A program made the position numbers and the translations under genes. The notes beneath the pieces are model-generated. The model was given only the letters and a program-made list of their open reading frames with translations. It was not told the origin of the DNA and made no database searches. A stretch of DNA of 39,800 nt, taken from NCBI GenBank assembly GCA_025499705.1, contig JAFMVE010000052.1, positions 1 to 39,800 on the forward strand, written 5' to 3'. The DNA comes from Carboxylicivirga caseinilyticus. GTDB taxonomy: Bacteria > Bacteroidota > Bacteroidia > Bacteroidales > Marinilabiliaceae. Positions 1-8,772 of the stretch are shown here, in pieces (positions within the stretch are counted from its first letter, which is position 1; each line of letters starts with the position of its first letter).

Positions 1-78
1 AGAACCAGATCATACTACAATAACTTAAAATTATATCCGGAGATTTCCCTAAAACTATTACAGAAATACTCTTTTTGA
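1..78 (+). CDS. Possible 3' end of a truncated upstream gene
   Basis: Frame 1 of the + strand stays open from the window edge to a TGA at 76-78, giving 25 residues that end in LKLLQKYSF. The other two forward frames close within 30 bases. A terminator-like hairpin follows at 141-176, which fits the end of a transcription unit. The fragment is too short to assign to a family, and an open stretch this short could be chance. It is listed only because a gene may enter from the left. Confidence 0.25.
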   Translation, partial: RTRSYYNNLKLYPEISLKLLQKYSF

Positions 79-90
79 GAACCGAAAATC

Positions 91-139
91 CGTGTGTCCC
101 TGCCACGATAATTATCGCGGCGATTCCAGGTGGCACCAC
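91..139 (+). ncRNA. Structured GC-richer element with T-box-like core
   Basis: This stretch is visibly richer in G and C than its surroundings and folds on paper. TGCCAC (101-106) pairs with GTGGCA (130-135), and a perfect 12-base palindrome CGATAATTATCG lies at 106-117. The segment GGTGGCACCAC (129-139) resembles the T-box core GGTGGNACCGC, and an intrinsic terminator follows at once. T-box leaders are rare in Bacteroidota, and the next + strand gene starts more than 400 bases away, so a T-box call is not secure. It could also be the 3' end of another structured RNA or a hairpin after the left-hand gene. Confidence 0.3.
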
Positions 140-140
140 T

Positions 141-176
141 TAAAAGGTTGATTTCGAAAGAAGTCAACTTTTTTTT
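141..176 (+). terminator. Intrinsic terminator
   Basis: GTTGA (147-151) pairs with TCAAC (164-168) across a short AT-rich loop, and a flanking A-run faces a run of eight or more T. This is a typical rho-independent arrangement for + strand transcription. It closes whatever enters from the left edge or the structured element just before it. Confidence 0.6.
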
Positions 177-602
177 GTATTTTTAGTCATGGTCAAATAC
201 AACGTTTATAAATTTATTCTGAGAAATTTGACAGATTTTATATTGGTCAAACTCAAAACCTAAAGTTAAGAATTGAACAGCACAACTCGAATCAGAACCA
301 AATTCTGGATCTAAGCATAAATTTTGCATTGAATGATTATCTAGCATTTTTAGATTGCTAATCATCTTCACCTTTTACATTCGTTGCATTTCCATTTTTT
401 ATACCACTTTTTTATCATTTTATTGCATTAATTAGGCAAAAAACACATTTTCTCTACTTATACAAAGTTCTTAAAATCCAGTACCTGAAAAGGATTCATC
501 GATTCTAACATTAATTCAATGTGAGTTTTATGTGAACTTTGTGGTTTTGATATCGTAATAATTTGAAGTAATATTACGCACCAAATTTTATGAAAACCAG
601 CT
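177..602. other. Intergenic region before the CotH cassette
   Basis: This 426-base AT-rich stretch has no convincing gene. A 62-codon open frame on the minus strand (183-371) begins with GTG, with an in-frame ATG at 363-365 behind a purine-rich AAAAGGTG. The composition gives no further support. The stretch must hold the promoter of the gene at 603, but I could not find a clear TAnnTTTG box close to that start. Confidence 0.4.
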
Positions 603-3600
603 ATGAATTCATCTTCCCAAATAAAAGGATACACTTTTGTTTTATCCATTTTTTTACTTCTAAATACACTATCTGTAAATAGCCAAATCAAGATTAATGA
701 ATTTGTTTCATCTAACGTAACAGGTTTAAGTGATGACGATGGTGATTTTCCGGATTGGATAGAACTATTTAACACTTCAACTTCTCCAATTAATTTAGCT
801 ACTTATTATTTATCTGATGACATTTCGGATACAACCAAATGGAATATACCAGACATTCAACTACCTGGTCAATCACATTTATTAGTATTTGCTTCTGGAA
901 AAGACAGAACGGACTTAGTTAATGAGTGGTATACCATTATTGATAAAGGGGATAGTTTTAACTACCTCGTACCAACCCAGGAACCTGATGCCTCATGGAG
1001 AACACTTGGGTTTGATGACTCATCATGGTCAACAGGCCCCAGTGGTTTTGGATATGGAGATGATGATGACGCAACCGTTATTGGCACTACTATGAGTGTA
1101 TTTGTTCGTAAAACCTTTTCAATCGAAGATACAAGTAATATTGCACAGGCTGTTCTGCATATGGATTACGACGATGGCTTTGTTGCGTATATTAATGGCA
1201 TTGAAATAGCGCGTGATAATCTGGGTACACCAGGAACAATTATTCCATACAACCAAGGTAGTGATACCTATGATCATGAAGCAAGAATGTATCAAGGACT
1301 GGCTCCAAATGAATTTCCATTACTCAATTGGTCAGGTTTTTTAAAGGAAGGCGAAAATGTAATAGCTATTCAGGTACATAATCACAGCACAACATCTTCA
1401 GATATTACCTGCATTCCATTTCTTTCACTGGGTTTAAGAAATGCACAAGGACACACAGCCTCTGAATATCTTGAATTACCAAAATCGTACTTACACACAA
1501 ATTTTAAGATAAAAGCTGAAGGTGAATCACTTTACCTTTTTAATAATAAAACTTTTGTAGATTCTATTGGAGCAACCAACCTAAATGCAGACATTTCCTT
1601 TGGTAGAAGAACTGATGGTAATTCTCAATGGGTCTATTTTGGGACTCCTACACCTTCAAGTGCCAACAGTGGTGATTATGCCACAACTTTAAATACCGAT
1701 TCGGTGCATTTTTCTGTGGCAGGAGGAAAACATGCTTCTTCTGTAACCTTATCACTTTCAAATCCTGATAATCCATCTTCAATTATCTATTATACAACTG
1801 ATGGATCGGTTCCTACGGTATCAAGTAAGCTTTATAGTGCTGCCTTTAACATTAGCACAACCTCCATTATTAGAGCTCGTGTTATTGATACAGGTAAATT
1901 AGCCGGACCAGTAGTATCGAATACTTATATTATTGGAGAATCACACACATTACCAATTGTTAGTATTTCAACCGATCCTGCAAATTTATGGGATTATTAT
2001 ACAGGAATTTATGTGATGGGACCAAATGCCGAAGCAGGTAATCCTTATTTTGGAGCCAACTTCTGGATGGATTGGGAGAAACCTGTTCACTTTGAATACT
2101 ATGATAAAAACAATATTAAGCAGATAGATCAGGGTGCAGGATTAAAAATCTATGGAGCCTGGTCAAGGGCCAATCCTCAAAAATCTCTGGCATTATATGC
2201 TCGTAAAGAATATGGTGACGGATCTTTTAGTTACAAGTTTTTCAATAACAGAGAAAATGATAAGTTCGAAGCTTTGGTTCTCCGTAATTCGGGTAACGAC
2301 TTCTACAGCACCCATTTTCGTGATGCATTAATCTCACATGTGATGGATCCTTTAGAATTGGAAACTCAGGGATTTCAACCAACTGTATTATATTTAAATG
2401 GAGAGTATTTTGGTATAATTAATTTGCGAGAGAAAATTAATGAACATTTTATTTCTGATCATACCTATATCAATTCCGAAACCGTTAATATTCTCCAAAA
2501 TGGTGGAGAGGTTGTTCAGGGAGTCAATACAAAATACGAAGAGTTTCTAAATTTTATCAATACCACTAATTTGAGTACTGATACAAACTATGAAAAGGTT
2601 AAAAATTATATTGATGTAGATAATTATATCGATTACATTTTAGCTCAGACTTTTATTGACAACAGAGACTGGCCGGGTAATAATATCAAATTTTGGAATA
2701 CTACGAGCAATAAAAGTCGTTTCCGTTGGATTTTGTTTGATACAGACTTTGGTTTTAGTTTATACGGTTCTACAAATTACAATTACAACACCTTATCGTA
2801 CGCATTAGTCGACAATGGTCCAGACTGGCCTAATCCACCATGGTCAACGCTTGTTTTCAGAAAGTTAAAAACCAACACAAAGTTTAAAGAGCAATTTGTA
2901 AAAAGAGCTAAACACTATTTAAATACTTGTTGGAGTATCGGTGTTATGAATGCAAAGGTCGACTCTATTAAACAGCTTTATAGCTCCGAGATAGTTGATC
3001 ATTGTACCAGATGGGGTTTTAATTACACCGACTGGAACAATGAAGTTATCAAATTAAAAAACTTCGCGGGTAATCGTCCTTATTACTTTGAGAAGTATTT
3101 ACAGGAAGTATTTGGCTATACACAAAAGGTATTGGTAAATCTGGATGTTTCGAATAACATGGGATTTATTAAAGTGAATAAACGAAACATAACCGGATTC
3201 CCATATTCTGATGATTATTACAATAATTCAGAGATTGAATTGATTGCTATCCCTAATCCTGGTTATAGATTTGTGGGTTGGACCGGAACTTATACTTCGG
3301 AATACAGAAGAATAGCACCAAAATTATCTGGAAACATCTCATTAACAGCCGTATTTGAAGCAGCTACAGATGATGATGTTAATGTAGTATTTAATGAAGT
3401 ATTTTATAAATCATCAGAGACGATGAAACCGGGTGACTGGGTGGAGTTATACAATGCTGGTAATACAAGTGTTAACTTGTTAAACTGGACATTCAGTGAT
3501 ACACAAAAAGACTCAGCTATGCAAATTGATAAGTCAATTCTACTTGCTCCGGATGAATACATTGTTTTGTGTAAAGACCTGGAGAAATTTAAGACTACTT

Positions 3601-4151
3601 ATCCAATGGTTAACAATGTAGTTGGCGAGTTTGAATTTGGATTAAGTAGTACTGGTGACTATTTAAGACTTTATAACAGCAGTAATAAGTTAATTGATTT
3701 TGTAGATTATTTCCCAAGTGGATCATGGCCAAGCGATGCAAACGGCACAGGAGCTTCTGCTGAATTAATCGATCCTGAAACTGACAATTATCTGGGTAAA
3801 AACTGGGAAGCCTCTATTGATGGAGGTACACCTGGTGAAGCTAACCGTACACACGCCAGCCTTGGTATTTTCACTCCTTCTAGAAGTTTGGATGCAAATC
3901 TGCAATGCGTGCCTAATCCATTTGTTGATCAGGCAAATGTATATTTCAATGCAACAAAAGAAGGAAATTACTACCTTGAAATATCCAGTCTGACTGGAAC
4001 AAAAGTTTATCAAAGTAATAATCTATTCTATTTTGAGGGAGCACAACAAATAGATGTTCACTTAGATAATAAACTTCCTCAAGGAGTTTACATTTTAACC
4101 TTATTCGGACAAGGCAAACAACAAAGCATTAAAATTGTAATAACTAACTAA
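603..4151 (+). CDS. T9SS-secreted CotH kinase / lamin-tail multidomain protein
   Basis: A 1182-residue exported protein. Residues 1-28 are a signal peptide ending NSQ. A lamin-tail domain begins at 29-100 and appears to resume at about 298-355, interrupted by a galactose-binding-like module (101-297, with SWRTLGFDDSSW). A chitobiase C-terminal-like beta domain follows (365-432, YYTTDGSVPT). A CotH kinase domain spans about 449-830 and contains NRDWPGNN (687-694) and DTDFGF (713-718). An InlB B-repeat-like segment (842-918), a second lamin-tail domain (925-1085) and a type A T9SS sorting domain (1101-1182, VPNPF) complete it. CotH proteins are secreted protein kinases in known cases. Here the likely place is the cell surface, by T9SS. 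It leads the cassette that runs to 6705, with the next gene 5 bases downstream. The substrate is unknown. Confidence 0.85.
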   Translation: MNSSSQIKGYTFVLSIFLLLNTLSVNSQIKINEFVSSNVTGLSDDDGDFPDWIELFNTSTSPINLATYYLSDDISDTTKWNIPDIQLPGQSHLLVFASGKDRTDLVNEWYTIIDKGDSFNYLVPTQEPDASWRTLGFDDSSWSTGPSGFGYGDDDDATVIGTTMSVFVRKTFSIEDTSNIAQAVLHMDYDDGFVAYINGIEIARDNLGTPGTIIPYNQGSDTYDHEARMYQGLAPNEFPLLNWSGFLKEGENVIAIQVHNHSTTSSDITCIPFLSLGLRNAQGHTASEYLELPKSYLHTNFKIKAEGESLYLFNNKTFVDSIGATNLNADISFGRRTDGNSQWVYFGTPTPSSANSGDYATTLNTDSVHFSVAGGKHASSVTLSLSNPDNPSSIIYYTTDGSVPTVSSKLYSAAFNISTTSIIRARVIDTGKLAGPVVSNTYIIGESHTLPIVSISTDPANLWDYYTGIYVMGPNAEAGNPYFGANFWMDWEKPVHFEYYDKNNIKQIDQGAGLKIYGAWSRANPQKSLALYARKEYGDGSFSYKFFNNRENDKFEALVLRNSGNDFYSTHFRDALISHVMDPLELETQGFQPTVLYLNGEYFGIINLREKINEHFISDHTYINSETVNILQNGGEVVQGVNTKYEEFLNFINTTNLSTDTNYEKVKNYIDVDNYIDYILAQTFIDNRDWPGNNIKFWNTTSNKSRFRWILFDTDFGFSLYGSTNYNYNTLSYALVDNGPDWPNPPWSTLVFRKLKTNTKFKEQFVKRAKHYLNTCWSIGVMNAKVDSIKQLYSSEIVDHCTRWGFNYTDWNNEVIKLKNFAGNRPYYFEKYLQEVFGYTQKVLVNLDVSNNMGFIKVNKRNITGFPYSDDYYNNSEIELIAIPNPGYRFVGWTGTYTSEYRRIAPKLSGNISLTAVFEAATDDDVNVVFNEVFYKSSETMKPGDWVELYNAGNTSVNLLNWTFSDTQKDSAMQIDKSILLAPDEYIVLCKDLEKFKTTYPMVNNVVGEFEFGLSSTGDYLRLYNSSNKLIDFVDYFPSGSWPSDANGTGASAELIDPETDNYLGKNWEASIDGGTPGEANRTHASLGIFTPSRSLDANLQCVPNPFVDQANVYFNATKEGNYYLEISSLTGTKVYQSNNLFYFEGAQQIDVHLDNKLPQGVYILTLFGQGKQQSIKIVITN

Positions 4152-4156
4152 AACTC

Positions 4157-4555
4157 ATGAAAAAAATCGGAATCATACTACTATTGATGATTAGCCTGAT
4201 GGCCTGCGAAAAGGGAGCCGGAGAAGGTGGTACCTCTAAAATATGTGGTAAAGTGATTGTTGAAGAATATAATATTGACTTCACGTATCTAAGAGCTTCC
4301 TATCCTGCCCAGGCATATGATGTATATATCATTTATGGTGATGAGCCTTACTTTGGAGATAAGATAGAAACTAATTATGATGGCTATTTTGAATTTAATT
4401 ATCTGAGAGAAGGTGACTATACAATTTATGCTTATTCAAAAGATAAAACCCTTGATTATAATATGACCTCGGAACTTACTATTGTTGAAAGACAAGTAAG
4501 TATAACTGAGAAAGATCAGGAAATTATTGTTGAAGATATGATTGTACTAGATTAG
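4157..4555 (+). CDS. Small lipoprotein with carboxypeptidase-regulatory-like fold
   Basis: A 132-residue protein with a lipoprotein signal. The hydrophobic stretch IGIILLLMISLMAC ends in a lipobox, with Cys17 as the predicted lipidated residue. The mature part reads like a single transthyretin-like or CarboxypepD-regulatory beta sandwich: TNYDGYFEFNYLREGDYTIYAY is the usual 'G.f.f..l..G.Y.l.ay' pattern. It starts 5 bases after the CotH gene and ends 4 bases before the DUF2490 gene, so co-transcription is near certain. It probably sits on the periplasmic face of a membrane or at the surface as an accessory of the CotH protein. That role is inferred from position only. Confidence 0.75.
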   Translation: MKKIGIILLLMISLMACEKGAGEGGTSKICGKVIVEEYNIDFTYLRASYPAQAYDVYIIYGDEPYFGDKIETNYDGYFEFNYLREGDYTIYAYSKDKTLDYNMTSELTIVERQVSITEKDQEIIVEDMIVLD

Positions 4556-4559
4556 GGCT

Positions 4560-5288
4560 ATGAAACAAAGGTTTTATATAATTGTCCTGTTATTACTATC
4601 AGTAAAAACCATTGATGCTCAGGTTGAGGATTTTGTTACGTGGTGGAACTTTACGGTGAAAGGAGAAATAAGCAAGAAATTAAATTATTCTTTTGAACCA
4701 GAGTTACGTTTCTTTGAAAACTCAAGTCAGCTAAGTAGTTGGCAATCTGAATTCAGCCTTGATTATGAAGTAATAAAAAATCTGAATATCGGAGGTCTTT
4801 ATCGTTATACTGTTGATTACAGAACACCTGATTTTAATCGCAGGAGAAATCGTTTCTCATTATTTTTTAAATACGAAGTAAAAACCGGTCACTTTAGATG
4901 GCAATACAGAGGGATATGGCAAAACGATTTCACCAACGTAAATACCTCTGTTGATGGAAAAACAGATTTTATGGCCCACAGGCATAAGTTTGCTGTCAAG
5001 TTTAAGGATAAAGACTGGCCTGTTGATCCAAGTTTTGGAGTTGAATATATTTCAGCCTTAGCTCCTTCAAAAGATTTGGGAGAATGGAAACGAAGATGGT
5101 TTATAAACGTTGAAAGAGAAATAAATAAACGATTAAGCGCAAAGATATCTTATAAAAGACAAAACGAATTTGAAGTTTCAAACCCCGACCTGACAAACAT
5201 TCTTTTAGTTGGATTGGAATATGAACCAAAATTTTTGAAAAGAAAGAAGAAAAAGAACAAGAATAAAAATGAAGCTGCAACCGAATAA
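4560..5288 (+). CDS. DUF2490-type outer-membrane beta-barrel protein
   Basis: A 242-residue protein with a cleavable signal (VLLLLSVKTIDAQ). It continues as alternating aromatic and charged strands such as LNYSFEPELRFFENSS and HFRWQYRGIWQNDF, which is the usual look of the DUF2490 family of small Bacteroidota outer-membrane barrels. The C-terminus is a lysine-rich tail (KRKKKKNKNKN), unusual for a barrel and perhaps periplasmic. It begins 4 bases after the lipoprotein gene, and its last 20 bases overlap the start of the VTC gene. The function of DUF2490 is unknown. A pore, anchor or export role for the cassette would fit but is not shown. Confidence 0.75.
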   Translation: MKQRFYIIVLLLLSVKTIDAQVEDFVTWWNFTVKGEISKKLNYSFEPELRFFENSSQLSSWQSEFSLDYEVIKNLNIGGLYRYTVDYRTPDFNRRRNRFSLFFKYEVKTGHFRWQYRGIWQNDFTNVNTSVDGKTDFMAHRHKFAVKFKDKDWPVDPSFGVEYISALAPSKDLGEWKRRWFINVEREINKRLSAKISYKRQNEFEVSNPDLTNILLVGLEYEPKFLKRKKKKNKNKNEAATE

Positions 5289-6036
5289 TATATACGAGGA
5301 AATTGGCAATGTACTGCAAAATTTTTCACCCATTAGTCTGGATGAAATGAATCATGTAAGCCTGATGAATCGCATGGACACAAAATTCATTGTTCCTGTA
5401 TCCATTCTTCCTACTCTTTTAAGAGATATTGGGAAAGACTATAAAGTACTTGATATCAATAATGACAGAGTTTTCTTATATAAAACAGAATATTTCGATA
5501 CACAGAATTTTAGTATGTACGAAGCTCATCATAATGGTAAACTGAATCGTTTTAAAATCAGAAAACGAGAATATGTAGCCTCTGGCAAGCTGTTTTTGGA
5601 AGTAAAATACAAAAACAATAAACGACGTACTATTAAAAAAAGAATCGAGAAGGAAAATCATGAATTCTCAACTAATGAAAGTCATTTTATAGAAGAAAAC
5701 AGTCCATACAAAATGGAAGATCTGGAACTAAAGCTATCCAATGAATTTTATCGAATAACATTGGTGGGTAGTGACGAAAGGCTTACCATTGATTTTGATC
5801 TATCATTTACGCATGGCGATGATAAGGATGCCGACTTTCCTGAAGCTGCTATCATTGAATTTAAGCAATCAAGATTCAACATTAATTCGGCTGGAATGCA
5901 GGTTTTAAAAAAACATGGTATTCGACCGGAATCATGCAGCAAATATTGTATTGGGGCTGCTTCGATACACTCAAACATTAAGGCTAACCGTCTAAAACAA
6001 AAATTTGAGTTGCTCGAAAAATTCAAATTAAACTAA
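5269..6036 (+). CDS. VTC-domain polyphosphate polymerase-like protein
   Basis: A 255-residue soluble protein with the VTC (CYTH/TTM-like) tunnel fold. It shows NRMDTKFIV near the N-terminus, then RFKIRKREY, LFLEVKYKNNKRR and the acidic AAIIEFKQS strand near the C-terminus. These alternating basic and acidic strands line the tunnel in yeast Vtc4, which makes polyphosphate from ATP. Bacterial VTC proteins are often annotated as polyphosphate polymerases, but activity is unproven for most. The start overlaps the end of the DUF2490 gene by 20 bases, which suggests translational coupling. VTC genes beside DUF4956 and CotH genes recur in many bacteria (established association, function unsettled). 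Confidence 0.85.
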   Translation: MKLQPNNIYEEIGNVLQNFSPISLDEMNHVSLMNRMDTKFIVPVSILPTLLRDIGKDYKVLDINNDRVFLYKTEYFDTQNFSMYEAHHNGKLNRFKIRKREYVASGKLFLEVKYKNNKRRTIKKRIEKENHEFSTNESHFIEENSPYKMEDLELKLSNEFYRITLVGSDERLTIDFDLSFTHGDDKDADFPEAAIIEFKQSRFNINSAGMQVLKKHGIRPESCSKYCIGAASIHSNIKANRLKQKFELLEKFKLN

Positions 6037-6057
6037 CATTAACACAATAACCACTGT

Positions 6058-6705
6058 ATGGATTTTACAACCTCATCACTAATTAACTGGAGCGATTTTT
6101 TTAACTTATTAATACGGTTTTCATTCAATCTTTTAGTAACTGTAATTTTAGTACGAGTTTTATACTATCAGACTGCACGGCGTAAAGACTATTTGTTCAC
6201 ATTCTTACTTATTGGTACCATTGTTTTTCTTTTATGTTTCCTACTTGAAAGTGTGAAACTACAGCTAGGTTTTGCCTTAGGACTATTTGCCATTTTCGGA
6301 ATAATCAGATACCGAACCACACAAATTCCTATTAAAGAGATGACCTATTTATTCCTAACCATTGGAATTGCTGTCATCAATGCTTTAAGTAGCGACAATG
6401 TAAGCTATATTGAGCTGGGCTTTACCAACTTAGCCATTTTAGGTATAACATATGGTTTAGAAAGAGTTTGGTTACTAAAACACGAATCCAGCAAATTGAT
6501 TGTATACGAGAAGATTGAATTAATAAAGGCTGGTAAACGAAAAGAGTTAATTGAAGATTTGAGAGAACGCACTGATTTACCAATTCACAGAATCGATATT
6601 GGCAAGATAAATTTCTTGCGAGATACTGCACAAATCATTGTTTACTATTATACTGATGATGTAAGCAATGTAAACGTAAGCGAGATGGATGACGATGATG
6701 ATTAA
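6058..6705 (+). CDS. DUF4956 integral membrane protein
   Basis: A 215-residue protein with about four membrane segments in its first 135 residues (for example LLVTVILVRVLYY, LLIGTIVFLLCFLL, LGFALGLFAIFGIIRYRT, TNLAILGITYGLE). A cytoplasmic C-terminal domain of about 75 residues follows and ends in a run of aspartates. The FGIIRYRTTQIPIKEMTYLF stretch is characteristic of DUF4956. The gene lies 21 bases after the VTC gene and is the last of the cassette, followed by a strong terminator. DUF4956 proteins are regularly encoded beside VTC-domain proteins. A membrane channel or a partner for the VTC enzyme is a plausible role but has not been established. Confidence 0.85.
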   Translation: MDFTTSSLINWSDFFNLLIRFSFNLLVTVILVRVLYYQTARRKDYLFTFLLIGTIVFLLCFLLESVKLQLGFALGLFAIFGIIRYRTTQIPIKEMTYLFLTIGIAVINALSSDNVSYIELGFTNLAILGITYGLERVWLLKHESSKLIVYEKIELIKAGKRKELIEDLRERTDLPIHRIDIGKINFLRDTAQIIVYYYTDDVSNVNVSEMDDDDD

Positions 6706-6723
6706 ATCACAATATGTCAAAAG

Positions 6724-6755
6724 AATGCCTTGCTGAACCGCAAGGCATTTTTGTT
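6724..6755. terminator. Intrinsic terminator between convergent genes
   Basis: AATGCCTTGC (6724-6733) pairs perfectly with GCAAGGCATT (6740-6749) across a 6-base loop, and the T-run continues to 6752. It ends the CotH cassette. A weaker T-run on the opposite strand means it may also serve the cobalamin operon that converges on it. Confidence 0.85.
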
Positions 6756-6757
6756 AT

Positions 6758-7822
6758 CTATAATTCTATTCTGATATCATCATTTGCAGTATTGTAAACA
6801 GCTGCTTCGTCAAATGAGGTCATTTTATTTAACATGGCCACTGAACCTTTGATTACAGAATAAGCCACTGCCGATCCGGTTCCTTCACCCAGGCGGAAGC
6901 CTAAATCCAGAATTGCTTTTCCTCCCAGGTATTCAACCATCTTTTTATGTCCTTGCTCCTGTGATTGGTGCGAAAAGAAGGTATAATCCACCACTTTATC
7001 ATTTATATGATGTGCCACCAATAAGGCTGAAGTAGTAATAAATCCGTCGGTGATTATCACCATCCTTCGTGCAGCTGCCTCCAGCATACCTCCAGCTATT
7101 GTGGCAATTTCCAATCCACCAAAACGAGCCAGGTTCTCAATCGGATCCTTCGAAATACTATGTTTAGTAATGGCATCCTTTAATATCTGAGCCTTGCGAT
7201 TAACCCCCTCTTTACTCAATCCTGATCCAGGTCCAACACATGTTTCAATATCTAATCCGGTAAGAACAGATAATAGTGCAGAAGCCGGTGAAGTATTTCC
7301 GATACCCATCTCGCCAAAACCAACCACATTACATCCTTCATCATGCAGTTTAGCCACAATGTTTTTCCCATTTTCCAATGCCTGCAGACACTCCTCAATA
7401 GTCATTGCCGGCTCTTTAGAAAAGTTTCTACTGCCTTTTCGTACTTTAGCGTCAATTAATTTAGGATGTGGTTTGAAGTCGTAATCAACACCAGCATCAA
7501 CCACACGTAAATCAAATCCATATTCCTGACTGAATAATCCAATTCCACCACCACCGTTTAAGAAGTTCAGACATTGCTGCCAGGTTATTTCTACCGGACA
7601 AGGGCTCACACCCTCTTCGCATATCTGATGATCAGAAGCAACAGTTAGCATTACCGGATGCTTCAACTCCGGAGTTAAGCTACCTTGAATCAATCCTACC
7701 TGAAGAGCAATCTCTTCCATCAGACCTAAGGAACCAATTGGTTTAGCTTTCTGATCAATTTTATACTGTAATTCTTCTCTCAACTCGTTATGTAACGATG
7801 GAATTTCGATGGTAAACGACAC
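6758..7822 (-). CDS. cobT: Nicotinate-nucleotide-dimethylbenzimidazole phosphoribosyltransferase
   Basis: A 354-residue enzyme that transfers phosphoribose from nicotinate mononucleotide to the lower-ligand base, giving the alpha-ribazole phosphate used in the last steps of cobalamin synthesis. Family signatures are clear: SDHQICEEGVSP, GFGEMGIGNTSPASALL, a glycine-rich GPGSGLSKEG, and near the C-terminus LGFRLGEGTGSAVA, whose Glu matches the catalytic base of Salmonella CobT. The length is normal. It is the last gene of the cobQ-cobD-cbiB-cobT operon, 11 bases after cbiB. Neither cobU nor cobS, which commonly accompany it, is in the window. Confidence 0.95.
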   Translation of the reverse strand: MSFTIEIPSLHNELREELQYKIDQKAKPIGSLGLMEEIALQVGLIQGSLTPELKHPVMLTVASDHQICEEGVSPCPVEITWQQCLNFLNGGGGIGLFSQEYGFDLRVVDAGVDYDFKPHPKLIDAKVRKGSRNFSKEPAMTIEECLQALENGKNIVAKLHDEGCNVVGFGEMGIGNTSPASALLSVLTGLDIETCVGPGSGLSKEGVNRKAQILKDAITKHSISKDPIENLARFGGLEIATIAGGMLEAAARRMVIITDGFITTSALLVAHHINDKVVDYTFFSHQSQEQGHKKMVEYLGGKAILDLGFRLGEGTGSAVAYSVIKGSVAMLNKMTSFDEAAVYNTANDDIRIEL

Positions 7823-7833
7823 GTTTTAAACTT

Positions 7834-8772
7834 TTATAAATTATTGATAATATGAATAGTTATAACAATTATCACAGTTAAAATACATACTGTATGATTT
7901 ATTCGGGAGGTTATTTTAAAATCGCGATATTGGAGATCGCGATAATTTTTTCCTATATATGGTTTTTCGACCAATTGCCCATGATAAACATTCGGACCTC
8001 CGAAACGTACATTTAAAATTCCGGCTAAGGCAGCTTCGGGGTACCCAGCATTTGGGCTGCTGTGTTTTCGACCAAAAGTGAATATATAAGAAATAGCCCT
8101 CATTGATGGAGCAGCCAGGGCCATAAGCATTGCGCTTATGCGAGCCGGTATATAATTAACAACATCATCGATCCGGGCTGCAAATCTACCAAAGTAAAGA
8201 TACCGATCACTCTTATAGCCAATCATTGAATCGAGGGTATTTATCATTTTGTATGTCATCATTGCCGGAATACCGCCTACCGCATACCAAAAGATTGGAG
8301 CCACTACTCCATCGCTCAGATTTTCAGCCATGGTTTCCAACACCGCAGTACGTATTTGTTGTTCAGTTAACTGAGAAGTATCCCTGCCAACAATTCTGGA
8401 AAGTTGTTTCCGCCCTGCTTCCAAACCATTATTATCCAATTCCTTAAAGACCATTCTTCCTTCATGAATCAACGTTCGGTTAGCTATTCCATAAAAGAAG
8501 AAGAGCGCAACAAACCCAAAATAAACATAAGGATTTAGCCATTTTGTAAACCACTGTAACACCTCAAAAAAAGAAAATACAAACAGGATTAAAAGAATAG
8601 TCAATAATGCACCCTTTAGCAGACGGCTAGAATCTTTGTTTAGCTTTTTCTCGCCAAAGGAAATGGCTTTTCCAAAGTAAACAATGGGATGAGGCAACCA
8701 CATAGGATCTCCTAAAATCAAATCGAAAAAATAAGCAATGGCTAGTGCTATAATTATTCCATATGATTCCAT
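7834..8772 (-). CDS. cbiB: Adenosylcobinamide-phosphate synthase
   Basis: A 312-residue integral membrane protein of the CbiB/CobD family, which attaches aminopropanol (or its phosphate) to adenosylcobyric acid. Typical motifs are FDLILGDPMWLPHPIVYFG at the N-terminus, the AVLETMAENLSDGVVAPIFW block, YKMINTLDSMIGYKSDRY, and SPNAGYPEAALAGIL near the end. Several hydrophobic helices include one at the N-terminus and one in the C-terminal tail (CILTVIIVITIHII). The start codon overlaps the stop codon of the preceding aminotransferase gene in a TAATG arrangement, so the two are probably translationally coupled. Note the naming clash: this enzyme is called CobD in some organisms. Confidence 0.94.
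   Translation of the reverse strand: MESYGIIIALAIAYFFDLILGDPMWLPHPIVYFGKAISFGEKKLNKDSSRLLKGALLTILLILFVFSFFEVLQWFTKWLNPYVYFGFVALFFFYGIANRTLIHEGRMVFKELDNNGLEAGRKQLSRIVGRDTSQLTEQQIRTAVLETMAENLSDGVVAPIFWYAVGGIPAMMTYKMINTLDSMIGYKSDRYLYFGRFAARIDDVVNYIPARISAMLMALAAPSMRAISYIFTFGRKHSSPNAGYPEAALAGILNVRFGGPNVYHGQLVEKPYIGKNYRDLQYRDFKITSRINHTVCILTVIIVITIHIINNL

Noticed and set aside
91-139. Firm T-box riboswitch annotation
   Set aside because: The core match is short and palindromic, no specifier region is visible, and no gene follows within normal distance. It is kept as a low-confidence structured element.
183-371. 62-codon minus-strand open frame
   Set aside because: It has no recognisable domain and a GTG start. 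It lies in an AT-rich gap where such frames arise by chance, and the modest ribosome-binding-like purines are not enough.
603-4151. Spore coat protein CotH
   Set aside because: CotH here is a domain name. The protein has T9SS and lamin-tail features, and Bacteroidota do not form endospores.
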